Shown here piece after piece: positions 24,281 through 32,025 of a stretch of 32,025 nucleotides of DNA (positions within the stretch are counted from its first letter, which is position 1; each line of letters opens with the position of its first letter). Origin of the DNA: Eubacteriales bacterium. GTDB taxonomy: Bacteria; Bacillota; Clostridia; Lachnospirales; Lachnospiraceae. The stretch spans positions 1 to 32,025 of the forward strand of contig JAUNNI010000030.1 in assembly GCA_030531555.1 (NCBI GenBank), in the 5' to 3' direction. The position numbers were made by a program, and so were the translations under genes. Below the pieces are notes generated by a model that worked only from the letters and a program-made list of their open reading frames with translations, had not been told where the DNA came from and did no database searches.

Positions 24281-25564
24281 ATGAAAAGAGAAAAGAAAAT
24301 GTTATTCGAATGTATAAAAAAAGGAACTGCACCAAATCGTGTGGTCGAGTTTGCAAAAGAGTATTTAAAAAATCATGGCTTTGAAGAACTGTATTATCAT
24401 CAGCATATTCAGCCAATTCACGGAGGTAAGTATTACCTTGCTCCATATCCTGACTGTATTTTTGCTTTCACAATTCCGGAAAAACGATCCTTTTTCCAGA
24501 ATATGCGCATGGCATTTGCCCATGTGGATCAGCCTTGTTTCAAGATTAAAGGAAAGGCTGATGTGAGAAATATGGGATGTGGACAGCTAAATGTGGAAAT
24601 ATACGGTGGGATGACAGACCACACCTGGTTTGACAGACCATTGGGTCTGGCTGGAAGTATTGCTCTTCGAAGTGATGATGTATTTCATCCGGTTATGGTT
24701 TCTTATGACAGCCAGCGTCCGGTGGCAGTGATCCCGGGATTGGCAATCCATATGAAACGCGATATGAATGAGGGATGGAAGATTGATCGACAAAAAGAGC
24801 TGCTTCCGGTGGTAGGACTTGGAAAACAGTGGACGGAGGGAAGCTTTGTTCATTTTTTAGCCACAGAGCTTTCCGTAGATCCGGAAGAAATCTTAAGTTA
24901 TGATCTTTGCCTCTATAACTATGATCAGCCGATGTATGTTGGCATGAAAAATGAATTGATTTTATCTCCTCGTTTGGATAATCTTGTGTCAGTTTCTGCT
25001 TTACTTGAAGCAATCACACAGGCAGACCGAGAGGAAGGGATTAATATTATTGGACTTTTCAACAATGAAGAGGTGGGCAGTATGTCCAAATCGGGAGCGC
25101 AGTCGGGACTTTTTGAACTGATTCTTCGCAGAATTCTCAAGGCTTTAAATGGAACAGAGGATCATTTATCCCTTTTATTGGCAGAGAGCTATTTCCTCTC
25201 TGTGGATGCGGCTCATGCAGCACATCCAAATTATCCGGAAAAAGCAGACATTACTACCAGAGCAATCATGGGAGAAGGAACTGTCCTTAAAACCAGTGGC
25301 AATTGCAGATATGCTTCCGATTGCAAGATGAAAGCAATCATGACTGCCCTTGCGGAAAAATACAACATATTATTCCAGGAAGTTGGAGACCGCAATACCA
25401 TTCGTGGTGGCGCAACCTTAGGTCCACTGATTCAGGCTCAGGTTCCAATGAATGGTTGTGATATTGGTATTCCAATGTGGGCTATGCATTCTGCCAGGGA
25501 AACCATCGCAAGAAGCGACTATGATTCCCTCTCTCAGCTGATTACAGCCTTCCTCAATGATTAG
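24281..25564 (+). CDS. M18 family aminopeptidase
   Basis: This 427-residue cytosolic metallopeptidase cuts N-terminal residues, often acidic ones, from peptides. All expected metal and catalytic residues are visible: His-x-Asp in [17 protein letters not shown], the Glu-Glu pair in FNNEEVGS, Asp in [15 protein letters not shown], and the C-terminal His in MHSARE. Length matches bacterial M18 enzymes (about 425-460). The start is uncertain: ATG at 24281 or the second Met at 24299; neither has a strong ribosome site. RNase HI follows 26 bp downstream and is likely cotranscribed. Confidence 0.93.
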   Translation: MKREKKMLFECIKKGTAPNRVVEFAKEYLKNHGFEELYYHQHIQPIHGGKYYLAPYPDCIFAFTIPEKRSFFQNMRMAFAHVDQPCFKIKGKADVRNMGCGQLNVEIYGGMTDHTWFDRPLGLAGSIALRSDDVFHPVMVSYDSQRPVAVIPGLAIHMKRDMNEGWKIDRQKELLPVVGLGKQWTEGSFVHFLATELSVDPEEILSYDLCLYNYDQPMYVGMKNELILSPRLDNLVSVSALLEAITQADREEGINIIGLFNNEEVGSMSKSGAQSGLFELILRRILKALNGTEDHLSLLLAESYFLSVDAAHAAHPNYPEKADITTRAIMGEGTVLKTSGNCRYASDCKMKAIMTALAEKYNILFQEVGDRNTIRGGATLGPLIQAQVPMNGCDIGIPMWAMHSARETIARSDYDSLSQLITAFLND

Positions 25565-25590
25565 ATGAAATCTTAGAAAGAAGTGAAATC

Positions 25591-26073
25591 ATGAAAGTGA
25601 CAATTTATACTGATGGGGCTGCCCGTGGGAATCCCAATGGACCGGGTGGCTACGGAACGGTTCTCATGTATGTCGATTCCAAAGGAGAATGCCATCGAAG
25701 AGAGCTGTCCGCCGGTTATATAAAAACAACCAATAATCGTATGGAGCTGATGGCTGCCATTGCCGGCCTGGAAGCTTTGATCCGTCCTTGTGAGGTGGAA
25801 CTTTATTCTGATTCACAGTACCTTGTGAAAGCCTTCAATGATCATTGGATTGATGGCTGGATCAAAAAGGGATGGAAGAGAGGGAAAAATGAGCCGGTGA
25901 AAAATGTGGATTTATGGAAACGCCTTTTGGCAGCCATGGAGAAGCATGAGGTTCATTTTATCTGGGTAAAAGGCCATGCAGGAACTCCGGAAAATGAAAG
26001 ATGCGATCAGCTTGCAGTAGAAGCTGCATTGGGAGATAATCTCATGGAAGACAAAGGATTGTCTCATGCATAA
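25591..26073 (+). CDS. rnhA: Ribonuclease HI
   Basis: RNase HI cleaves RNA in RNA-DNA hybrids. The 160-residue product carries the four acidic active-site residues: Asp8 in [12 protein letters not shown], Glu52 in [10 protein letters not shown], Asp74 in YSDSQYL and Asp139 in NERCDQLA. The catalytic His129 is in [12 protein letters not shown]. The basic handle ([15 protein letters not shown]) is present as in E. coli. About 15 extra C-terminal residues are unremarkable. Confidence 0.95.
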   Translation: MKVTIYTDGAARGNPNGPGGYGTVLMYVDSKGECHRRELSAGYIKTTNNRMELMAAIAGLEALIRPCEVELYSDSQYLVKAFNDHWIDGWIKKGWKRGKNEPVKNVDLWKRLLAAMEKHEVHFIWVKGHAGTPENERCDQLAVEAALGDNLMEDKGLSHA

Positions 26074-26082
26074 TTCACAAAA

Positions 26083-26126
26083 ACTATAAAAATTAAGTAT
26101 ATTTTTATAGTACAATGTGATATAAT
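26083..26126 (+). promoter_or_regulatory. A/T-rich hairpin followed by an extended -10 promoter
   Basis: ACTATAAAAAT (26083-26093) and ATTTTTATAGT (26101-26111) form a perfect 11-bp A/T-rich inverted repeat just after rnhA. TGATATAAT (26118-26126) then gives an extended -10 element with no good -35. The hairpin could act as a weak rnhA terminator or as an operator over the promoter of the alarmone synthetase gene. Confidence 0.5.
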
Positions 26127-26193
26127 ATGAAAACAAGAATCTAGATATTTATCCTTTCCAAAATAAAAACCTGAAAACAAAGGGGGTGCTTTT

Positions 26194-26997
26194 ATGGATA
26201 TACAGCTTTGGAGAGAGATGCTAGCCCCTTACCAGTTAGCCATCGATGAGCTTCTGGTGAAATTTCGACACATGAAAGAACAACATGAAATACAGGATAT
26301 GTATTCTCCAATCGAGTTCGTGGATGGAAGATTGAAGAGCATCGCCAGCATTCTTGATAAAATGCAGAGAAAAGATGTTTCCATGAATGACCTTCAGGAG
26401 AAGATAGAGGATATTGCGGGAATCCGTATTACATGTCAGTTCGTAGAAGATATTGATCGTGTAGTTCAGCTTATTCGTAATCGCAGAGATATGAAGATTA
26501 CTTTAGAGAAGGACTATATTTCTAATAAAAAAGATAGCGGATACCAAAGTTATCATATTATTATTCAATATACTGTTGAGACAATCCATGGTCAGATGAC
26601 ATTACCGGTTGAGATACAGATTCGAACCATGGCTATGAATTTCTGGGCAACTGTGGAACATTCTCTTCAGTACAAATACAAGGGTAGCATTCCGAGTCAT
26701 ATCCAGCAGAAACTGAGTGATGCTTCTGCAGCAATCGACGATATTGACCATGCGATGTCTGAAGTTCGAGACGAAATATTAGATGCGCAGATTTACCATA
26801 TTCGAAAAGATAATGTGGTTAAGAGCATTCTGAATAATATTCAAAATCTTTTTAAGGTAGCAAATCGAAGAGAAGTGATTAAGATTCAGGAAGAATTTTA
26901 TAAAGTCTATGAGACGGAGGATCTTACACAGTTACAGCATTTTGCGAAGCAGCTTGATATCATTTCCGAGGGGTATCATGCACAGGCGTTAGAATAA
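26194..26997 (+). CDS. Small alarmone synthetase, RelQ/YjbM type
   Basis: The 267-residue protein contains only the RelA/SpoT synthetase domain, with no hydrolase, TGS or ACT domain. It fits small (p)ppGpp synthetases that move pyrophosphate from ATP to GDP or GTP. Motifs are IEDIAGIRITCQFVEDI, KDSGYQSYHIIIQY, LPVEIQIRTMAMNFWATVEH and YKYKGSIP. Coiled C-terminal helices follow, as used for tetramer formation in RelQ. A strong GGGGGTG site precedes the ATG. The following fused rRNA-modification gene is 42 bp downstream. Confidence 0.92.
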   Translation: MDIQLWREMLAPYQLAIDELLVKFRHMKEQHEIQDMYSPIEFVDGRLKSIASILDKMQRKDVSMNDLQEKIEDIAGIRITCQFVEDIDRVVQLIRNRRDMKITLEKDYISNKKDSGYQSYHIIIQYTVETIHGQMTLPVEIQIRTMAMNFWATVEHSLQYKYKGSIPSHIQQKLSDASAAIDDIDHAMSEVRDEILDAQIYHIRKDNVVKSILNNIQNLFKVANRREVIKIQEEFYKVYETEDLTQLQHFAKQLDIISEGYHAQALE

Positions 26998-27039
26998 CGT
27001 AAAAAGCAAAAAACATATTGATAAAAAGGAGACAGGCAT

Positions 27040-28983
27040 TTGTATTTACCAGAGCAGTTTTTGGATCGTTTGCGTACATTACTGGGAGATGATTTTGAAA
27101 ATTATCTTGGCAGTTTTGATACCATATATGGACAGACACTCCGGTTGAATCGCCTTAAAACAGAACCGGCGGATTTTATTCGCCGGTTTTCTTGCGAGCC
27201 GATTCCATGGTGTGAAAATGGATTTTACTATAAAGGGGAAGAGAGGCTTTCTCTCCATCCTTATTATTATGCGGGAGCTTACTATTTACAGGAACCAAGC
27301 GCTATGGCACCGGCACAGTTTCTTCCGGTAGAGCCAGGCGAGCGTGTACTTGACCTATGTGCTGCCCCGGGTGGAAAGACCACCGCACTGGCAGCGAAAC
27401 TTGGACAAAAAGGTGTATTGGTAGCCAATGACATCAGTGCATCAAGATGTAAGGCACTTCTTAAGAATATGGAGATGGCTGGAGTGAAAAATGCCATTAT
27501 CACATGTGAGTCTCCACAGAAACTGGCTCGTCGCTTTCAGGGATATTTTGACAAAATTTTAGTAGATGCGCCATGTTCTGGAGAGGGAATGTTTCGAAAA
27601 GAGCCAGCCATGGCCAAAGAATGGACTCCAGAGCTGGTAGAAGAATATGCAGCTCTTCAAAAAGAGATTTTAGAGTCTGCGGTGAAAATGCTTCATCCAG
27701 GAGGAAAGATTCTTTATTCTACTTGTACCTATTCTCCACAGGAGAATGAACAGTCGGTGGAGTACCTGATCACAGAACATGGTTTTCATATGATGCCTTT
27801 GCCATTTCTTGATGGGATGGCGGAAGGGATGCCAGAACATTCTCTGTCTGGAGAGGAAAGTCTGAGAGAATGTCGTCGTTTCTGGAGCCATCGAGTAAAA
27901 GGTGAGGGACAGTTTGCAGCACTTTTAGAAAAACCTGGGAAGGCAAGAGAAATCATTCTTACAGAGAACTCTGAGATTGCCAGACAAGAGCTTTTGGAAG
28001 ATAGCATAAAAGAAGGAAAGAAAGAATCTGGAAAGAAATCAAAGAAAAATGCCCGGAAAAAGACTACTCCAAAAGAAGAAAATAATAGCTGGTCGGAAGA
28101 AATGACACAGTTTTTTACCGATTTGGGATGGAATTTCTCCAAAAAACAAGTTATTTTTATAGAAGAAAGAGCATTTCTTCTGCCAGATGATCTTCCGAGT
28201 CTGCAGGGAATCCGACAGATTCGATTGGATAAATATATTTGTCAGGTTAGTGGTGCGAGCCGCAGTGAGGTGAAAACCTGGCTGAAAAAAGGTCGTATCA
28301 TGGTTGACAATCAGGTGGAAAAAGATGCAGGGAGAAAGGTATCAGATGACGATCACATTTGCATCGATGGAAAAGAAGTAAAAAACAGCAGCTATCATTA
28401 CCTTATGCTTCATAAACCAGCCGGTGTGGTGTCTGCAACCAGAGATGATAAAGAACGGACCGTTTTGGATCTGGTTATGGAACAGGAATGGGGTGATGGA
28501 ACCTTTGGCATGGCAGCATATGAAAATGTTTTTCCAGTGGGCCGTTTAGACAAAGATACCGAAGGGCTTTTGCTTCTCACAGATGATGGAAATTTATCTC
28601 ACAATCTTCTTTCCCCAAAGAAGCATGTAGATAAATGTTATTTTGCTCTTCTCGATGGGATGATTGGAGAAGAAGATGTGAAGGCTTTTGAAGAAGGTTT
28701 GGATATCGGAGACGAGAAACTGACGATGCCGGCTGTGATTCGAGCCGCCAGAGAAGAAGAATTGAAAACACATACACCAAACCAACTTCAGGGATACGGT
28801 GTCTGTATCACCATAAAAGAAGGAAGATTTCATCAGATAAAGCGTATGGCAAAGGCGGTTGGGAAAGAGGTATTATACTTGAAAAGACTTACCATGGGTC
28901 CTTTAACTTTGGATCCTGACTTAAAAGCAGGACAGTGCCGACCATTATCTGAGAAAGAACTAGAAAGATTATTACACCCGTAA
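27040..28983 (+). CDS. Fused rRNA m5C methyltransferase (RsmF/RsmB type) and RsuA-type pseudouridine synthase
   Basis: This single 647-residue frame joins two rRNA-modifying enzymes. Residues 1-305 form a NOL1/NOP2/Sun methyltransferase with DLCAAPGGKTTALAAKLG for SAM binding, Cys179 in VDAPCSGEG and Cys229 in STCTYSPQENE as the two active cysteines. A Lys/Glu-rich linker (about 312-350) follows, then a stub of the usual C-terminal region (FFTDLGWNFSKK to LPSLQGI, about 356-391). In place of its RNA-binding tail comes an S4 domain (RLDKYICQVSGASRSEVKTW, from 395) and an RsuA-family catalytic domain with PVGRLDKDTEGLLLLT, catalytic Asp504, and RFHQIKRM. The start is TTG with AAGGAG at 8 bases. 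Both catalytic sites are intact, so a bifunctional enzyme is likely. Confidence 0.9.
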   Translation: MYLPEQFLDRLRTLLGDDFENYLGSFDTIYGQTLRLNRLKTEPADFIRRFSCEPIPWCENGFYYKGEERLSLHPYYYAGAYYLQEPSAMAPAQFLPVEPGERVLDLCAAPGGKTTALAAKLGQKGVLVANDISASRCKALLKNMEMAGVKNAIITCESPQKLARRFQGYFDKILVDAPCSGEGMFRKEPAMAKEWTPELVEEYAALQKEILESAVKMLHPGGKILYSTCTYSPQENEQSVEYLITEHGFHMMPLPFLDGMAEGMPEHSLSGEESLRECRRFWSHRVKGEGQFAALLEKPGKAREIILTENSEIARQELLEDSIKEGKKESGKKSKKNARKKTTPKEENNSWSEEMTQFFTDLGWNFSKKQVIFIEERAFLLPDDLPSLQGIRQIRLDKYICQVSGASRSEVKTWLKKGRIMVDNQVEKDAGRKVSDDDHICIDGKEVKNSSYHYLMLHKPAGVVSATRDDKERTVLDLVMEQEWGDGTFGMAAYENVFPVGRLDKDTEGLLLLTDDGNLSHNLLSPKKHVDKCYFALLDGMIGEEDVKAFEEGLDIGDEKLTMPAVIRAAREEELKTHTPNQLQGYGVCITIKEGRFHQIKRMAKAVGKEVLYLKRLTMGPLTLDPDLKAGQCRPLSEKELERLLHP

Positions 28984-29052
28984 AATGAGAAAAAATTACA
29001 ATAGAAACCGATAAAAAAATAAAACGAGATAGACAGGAGTAATGGGAACGCC

Positions 29053-30999
29053 ATGAGTCAAAAGAATCGCTTTTTGCCGATGAATTTAAAAGAGATGAAA
29101 GAGAGGGGATGGGATCAGGCCGATTTCGTCTATATCAGTGGGGATGCCTATGTGGATCATCCTTCTTTTGGTATGGCGATCATTACCCGTATGTTGGAGG
29201 ATGCAGGTTATAAAGTGGCTGTGATTGCACAGCCGGACTGGAAAGATGACAGAAGTATTACGGTTTGTGGAGAACCAAGACTGGCCTTTTTGGTTTCTGC
29301 CGGTAATATGGATTCCATGGTCAACCATTATACTTCCTCGAAAAAAAGAAGACATCAAGATGCTTACACACCAGGTGGAGGTTTTTCAAGAAGACCGGAC
29401 AGAGCCACCATCGTATATGGAAACCTGATTCGTAGAACTTATAAAGATACGCCGATTCTTCTTGGCGGTATTGAGGCGTCTTTGCGCCGACTTGCCCATT
29501 ATGATTATTGGAGTGATAAAGTAAAACGAAGTGTATTATTAGATTCCGGAGCAGATCTTCTTATGTATGGAATGGGAGAGAAATCTGTCATTGAGATTGC
29601 GGAAGCTTTGGACAGTGGGATCGATGTGAAAGATATTACTTATGTAAGAGGAACCGTATTCAAATGTCGTGATCTTAGCGATTTAGAAGGAGAGTATACC
29701 ATACTTCCTTCCTGGGATGAGATCAACACATCGAAAAAATCTTATGCGAAAAGCTACTATAAACAATATATCAATACAGATGCCATTACAGCAACGCGAT
29801 TGGTCGAGCCTTATAAAGAGAAAGAATATGTGGTACAAAATCCACCGGCTCTTCCGCTTACCATGGAAGAAATGGATCATGTTTATGAACTTCCATACAT
29901 GCGAACCTGGCATCCATCTTATGCTGCGGAAGGAGGAGTTCCTGCTACCGCAGAGATTAAATTCTCTTTGGTCAGCAATCGAGGATGCTTCGGCGGATGT
30001 AGCTTCTGTGCGCTTACTTTTCATCAGGGAAGAAGAATTCAGGTTAGAAGCCATGAATCCATCATAAAAGAAGCACAGCTTATGATTAAGGATCCAGAAT
30101 TTAAAGGATATATTCATGATGTTGGAGGTCCTACCGCAGATTTTCGTCACACTGCCTGTAAGAAGCAGCTGACGAAGGGGGTTTGCACCAATCGACAGTG
30201 TCTTTTCCCAACACCTTGCCCTAACGCTGATGCGGACCACAGCGATTACATTTCTCTGCTTCGTAAGCTGAGAAATCTTCCGGGAGTGAAAAAAGTATTT
30301 ATCCGTTCCGGAATCCGATTTGACTATGTTCTTGCAGATAAAAAATCTGATTTTCTGCGAGAATTATGCAAATATCATGTCAGCGGTCAGCTGAAAGTTG
30401 CACCGGAACATGTCTGTGATACTGTATTGAAACGTATGGGTAAGCCGAACAATCATGTTTATGAGGCCTTTATGAAAGAGTACCAAAAGATCAATGAAAA
30501 ACTGGGATTAAAACAGTATCTGGTGCCTTACCTCATGTCCTCTCATCCGGGTTCCGGCTTGAAAGAGGCCATCACATTGGCAGAATATGTTCGTGATCTT
30601 GGCTATATGCCAGAGCAGGTGCAGGATTTTTACCCAACACCGGGAACCATATCCACAACCATGTTTTATACTGGTCTTGATCCAAGAGACATGAAGCCGG
30701 TATATGTGCCGGTTACTGCCAGAGAAAAACAAATGCAGAGAGCCTTGATTCAATATCGAAATCCAGACAATTATGAAGTGGTGAAAAAGGCACTTTTAGA
30801 GGCAGGACGTGAAGATTTGATCGGTTATTCTGAAAAATGTCTGATTCCACCTAGAAAATGGAATAAAGATAAGAAACAGGCTGCATCCGGTAGTAAAAGA
30901 AGCGGAAGCACAAATGGCAATCAGAAAACAGGAATGGGAAGCAAGCCAAATGGCAAGAAGACGATTCGTAATGTACACAAACAGAAGAAAAAGAAATAA
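29053..30999 (+). CDS. YgiQ family radical SAM protein
   Basis: The 648-residue protein belongs to the UPF0313/YgiQ group. Its N-terminal region (KRRHQDAYTPGGGFSRRPD, ILLGGIEASLRRLAHYDYWS) is typical. The radical-SAM cluster motif is Cys312-x3-Cys316-x2-Cys319 in RGCFGGCSFCALTFHQGRR. A second group of cysteines (CKKQLTKGVCTNRQCLFP) and VAPEHVCDTVLKRMGKP also fit. A basic, low-complexity tail ends in Lys repeats. The reaction is not established for the family. An AGGAG lies about 12 bases upstream of the ATG. The SDR gene follows 3 bp later, so they form one operon. Confidence 0.92.
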   Translation: MSQKNRFLPMNLKEMKERGWDQADFVYISGDAYVDHPSFGMAIITRMLEDAGYKVAVIAQPDWKDDRSITVCGEPRLAFLVSAGNMDSMVNHYTSSKKRRHQDAYTPGGGFSRRPDRATIVYGNLIRRTYKDTPILLGGIEASLRRLAHYDYWSDKVKRSVLLDSGADLLMYGMGEKSVIEIAEALDSGIDVKDITYVRGTVFKCRDLSDLEGEYTILPSWDEINTSKKSYAKSYYKQYINTDAITATRLVEPYKEKEYVVQNPPALPLTMEEMDHVYELPYMRTWHPSYAAEGGVPATAEIKFSLVSNRGCFGGCSFCALTFHQGRRIQVRSHESIIKEAQLMIKDPEFKGYIHDVGGPTADFRHTACKKQLTKGVCTNRQCLFPTPCPNADADHSDYISLLRKLRNLPGVKKVFIRSGIRFDYVLADKKSDFLRELCKYHVSGQLKVAPEHVCDTVLKRMGKPNNHVYEAFMKEYQKINEKLGLKQYLVPYLMSSHPGSGLKEAITLAEYVRDLGYMPEQVQDFYPTPGTISTTMFYTGLDPRDMKPVYVPVTAREKQMQRALIQYRNPDNYEVVKKALLEAGREDLIGYSEKCLIPPRKWNKDKKQAASGSKRSGSTNGNQKTGMGSKPNGKKTIRNVHKQKKKK

Positions 31000-31002
31000 A
31001 TT

Positions 31003-31776
31003 ATGAGAATTGCAATCATTACAGGTGCCACATCTGGCATGGGAAGGGAGATGGCGAAAATCGTCCTCTCCAAAGAAAAAGATTTCGATGAAATCTGGCT
31101 CATTGGACGAAGAGAGAACCGCTTAAAAGTCTTTGAAAGAGCAGACAAAAAGAAAATCGTTCGCCTTTTTCCAATCGATCTTTTAGATAATGGGCAGATG
31201 AAGATCTTTTATGAACAATTAAGAGATGAAAATCCAGAGATCGCGCTTTTTATCCACGCTGCCGGTGTCGGAAAAATGGGAGCCATTGAGGAGATTTCTG
31301 TGGAAGAGGCAGAGCAGATGGTAGATCTCAATGTCAGATCTTATGTTAGTCTCACGGGACATCTCTTACCATATATGGAAAAAAGAGGAAGAATGATCTT
31401 TTTTGCTTCCGCGGCCGCATTTTTACCACAGCCGGGCTTTGCCGTATATGCTGCCAGTAAGGCATTTGTTTTAAGCTTTGTCCGCAGTCTTCGTGCAGAA
31501 CAAGGCTACCGACATCTGCGTATTACAGCAGTGTGTCCGGGAGCAGTGGATACCGAATTTTTAGATCATGCTGCTAGTGAGCAGGAGATTCCATTTTATA
31601 AAAAAATGGTAATGGCAAAAGCAGATCAGGTTGCGAAAAAGGCCTGGAAAGACAATCTGTCTGGAAAAGAACTGTCTGTCTATGGGCCATTTATGAAGGG
31701 ATTTGCCCTTTTCACTAAGATAATTCCGCACCGTTTTATTCTTCATTTTATGGGAACACGGGGCGATAAAGAATAG
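31003..31776 (+). CDS. Short-chain dehydrogenase/reductase
   Basis: This 257-residue classical SDR has the cofactor motif TGATSGMG (7-14), NVRSY where the family has NNAG-type segments and a following structural Asn, a catalytic Ser in FFASAAAF, and Tyr149-x-x-x-Lys153 in VYAASKAF. PGAVDTEF follows the active site. IGRRENRLKVF at the end of the second strand favours NADP through the Arg pair, which is inference. A C-terminal hydrophobic stretch (FMKGFALFTKIIPHRFILHF) may touch the membrane. The substrate is unknown. The ribosome site is weak and coupling to ygiQ is likely. Confidence 0.88.
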   Translation: MRIAIITGATSGMGREMAKIVLSKEKDFDEIWLIGRRENRLKVFERADKKKIVRLFPIDLLDNGQMKIFYEQLRDENPEIALFIHAAGVGKMGAIEEISVEEAEQMVDLNVRSYVSLTGHLLPYMEKRGRMIFFASAAAFLPQPGFAVYAASKAFVLSFVRSLRAEQGYRHLRITAVCPGAVDTEFLDHAASEQEIPFYKKMVMAKADQVAKKAWKDNLSGKELSVYGPFMKGFALFTKIIPHRFILHFMGTRGDKE

Positions 31777-31788
31777 AAAGATAAAAAA

Positions 31789-32025
31789 ATGAGAGAAATA
31801 CCGATTACGAAAGCACAAGAAGGGCAGCGTCTCGACCGCTTTTTGGGAAAATGTCTTCCCCTGGCATCAGGCGGCTTTCTTCATAAGATGCTTCGCAAGA
31901 AAAATATAAAATTAAATGGACAAAAAGCAGAAGGTAATGAAAAACTGAAACAGGGGGACGCCATTCAGATTTTCTTTTCTGATGAAACTTTTTATAAATT
32001 TACAAATAATGTTGATTTATCTGTA
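31789..32025 (+). CDS. RluA-family pseudouridine synthase, N-terminal part (cut by window edge)
   Basis: Translation of the last 237 bases gives 79 residues without a stop. It begins MREIPITKAQEGQRLDRFLG, then FLHKMLRKKNIKLNGQKA and LKQGDAIQIFFSDETF, an S4 RNA-binding domain as found at the start of RluA/RluC/RluD-type enzymes. The catalytic domain lies beyond the window, so the call rests on the S4 layout and the typical RLDRFL entry. It starts 12 bp after the SDR stop, in the same operon. Confidence 0.72.
   Translation, partial: MREIPITKAQEGQRLDRFLGKCLPLASGGFLHKMLRKKNIKLNGQKAEGNEKLKQGDAIQIFFSDETFYKFTNNVDLSV

Noticed and set aside
29683-30240. 185-residue minus-strand open frame
   Set aside because: It lies fully inside the YgiQ coding region and has no motif; it is a shadow of that gene's codon pattern. 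The same applies to the minus-strand frames at 6197-6667, 15460-15951 and 18873-19355.
29053-30999. Radical-SAM protein as a NifB-like partner of the nitrogenase-like operon
   Set aside because: Its whole length matches YgiQ/UPF0313 and it lies 13 kb away in another transcription unit.
1-32025. CRISPR arrays, insertion sequences, prophage or tRNA genes
   Set aside because: No regularly spaced repeats, transposase or phage-like frames, or cloverleaf-like segments were seen on either strand.

Overview
The window looks like chromosomal DNA from a strict anaerobe of the Clostridia, most likely a Lachnospiraceae-type gut Firmicute. The grounds are AGGAGG-type ribosome sites throughout, moderate to low G+C, a DUF5721-type protein, a small RelQ-type alarmone synthetase, a cell-surface protein ending in the Lys-rich Ig-like tail common in that family, oxygen-sensitive Fe-S enzymes, and no respiratory genes. 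I saw no rRNA, tRNA, CRISPR array, transposase or phage gene.

Layout. 90-1127 (-) is a uroporphyrinogen decarboxylase/MtaA-type methyltransferase, divergent from gldA (1411-2508). A two-gene minus-strand unit (Nudix hydrolase, then a secreted chimeric protein) fills 2610-3963. From a promoter near 4085 one tightly packed plus-strand operon runs to 15761. Its order is NifH-like, NifD-like, NifK-like, hypF, hypC, hypD, hypE, a TM1266-type ACT-like regulator, then a second NifH-like, NifD-like and NifK-like set. Genes overlap or lie 1-26 bp apart. After it come galE, an Xaa-Pro aminopeptidase, a degenerate LCP/LytR_C protein with a degenerate WecG/TagA-type protein, a CdaR/PucR-type regulator, and a CtpA-type protease. 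Then a DUF5721 protein (-), an M18 aminopeptidase, RNase HI and a RelQ-type synthetase. The end holds an unusual rRNA methyltransferase-pseudouridine synthase fusion, a YgiQ radical-SAM protein, an SDR, and the start of an RluA-type pseudouridine synthase cut by the window edge.

The centrepiece is the 11.4 kb operon. It places two complete but divergent nitrogenase-superfamily triads around the four Hyp proteins that make and assemble the Fe(CN)2CO unit of [NiFe]-hydrogenase. A regulator family normally tied to [FeFe]-hydrogenase maturation sits in the middle. The window has no hydrogenase subunit, no hypA/hypB for nickel insertion, and no nifB/E/N/V for FeMo-co. The NifH-like proteins keep the P-loop and both cluster cysteines. 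The NifD-like proteins keep cluster-type cysteines, whereas both NifK-like proteins keep only one of the usual cysteine sites. My inference is a DPOR/CfbCD-like reductase pair working on, or with, a Hyp-derived Fe-CN/CO species or another unknown substrate. It is not nitrogen fixation. The operon is preceded by a leader of about 230 nt that can form two nested stem structures.
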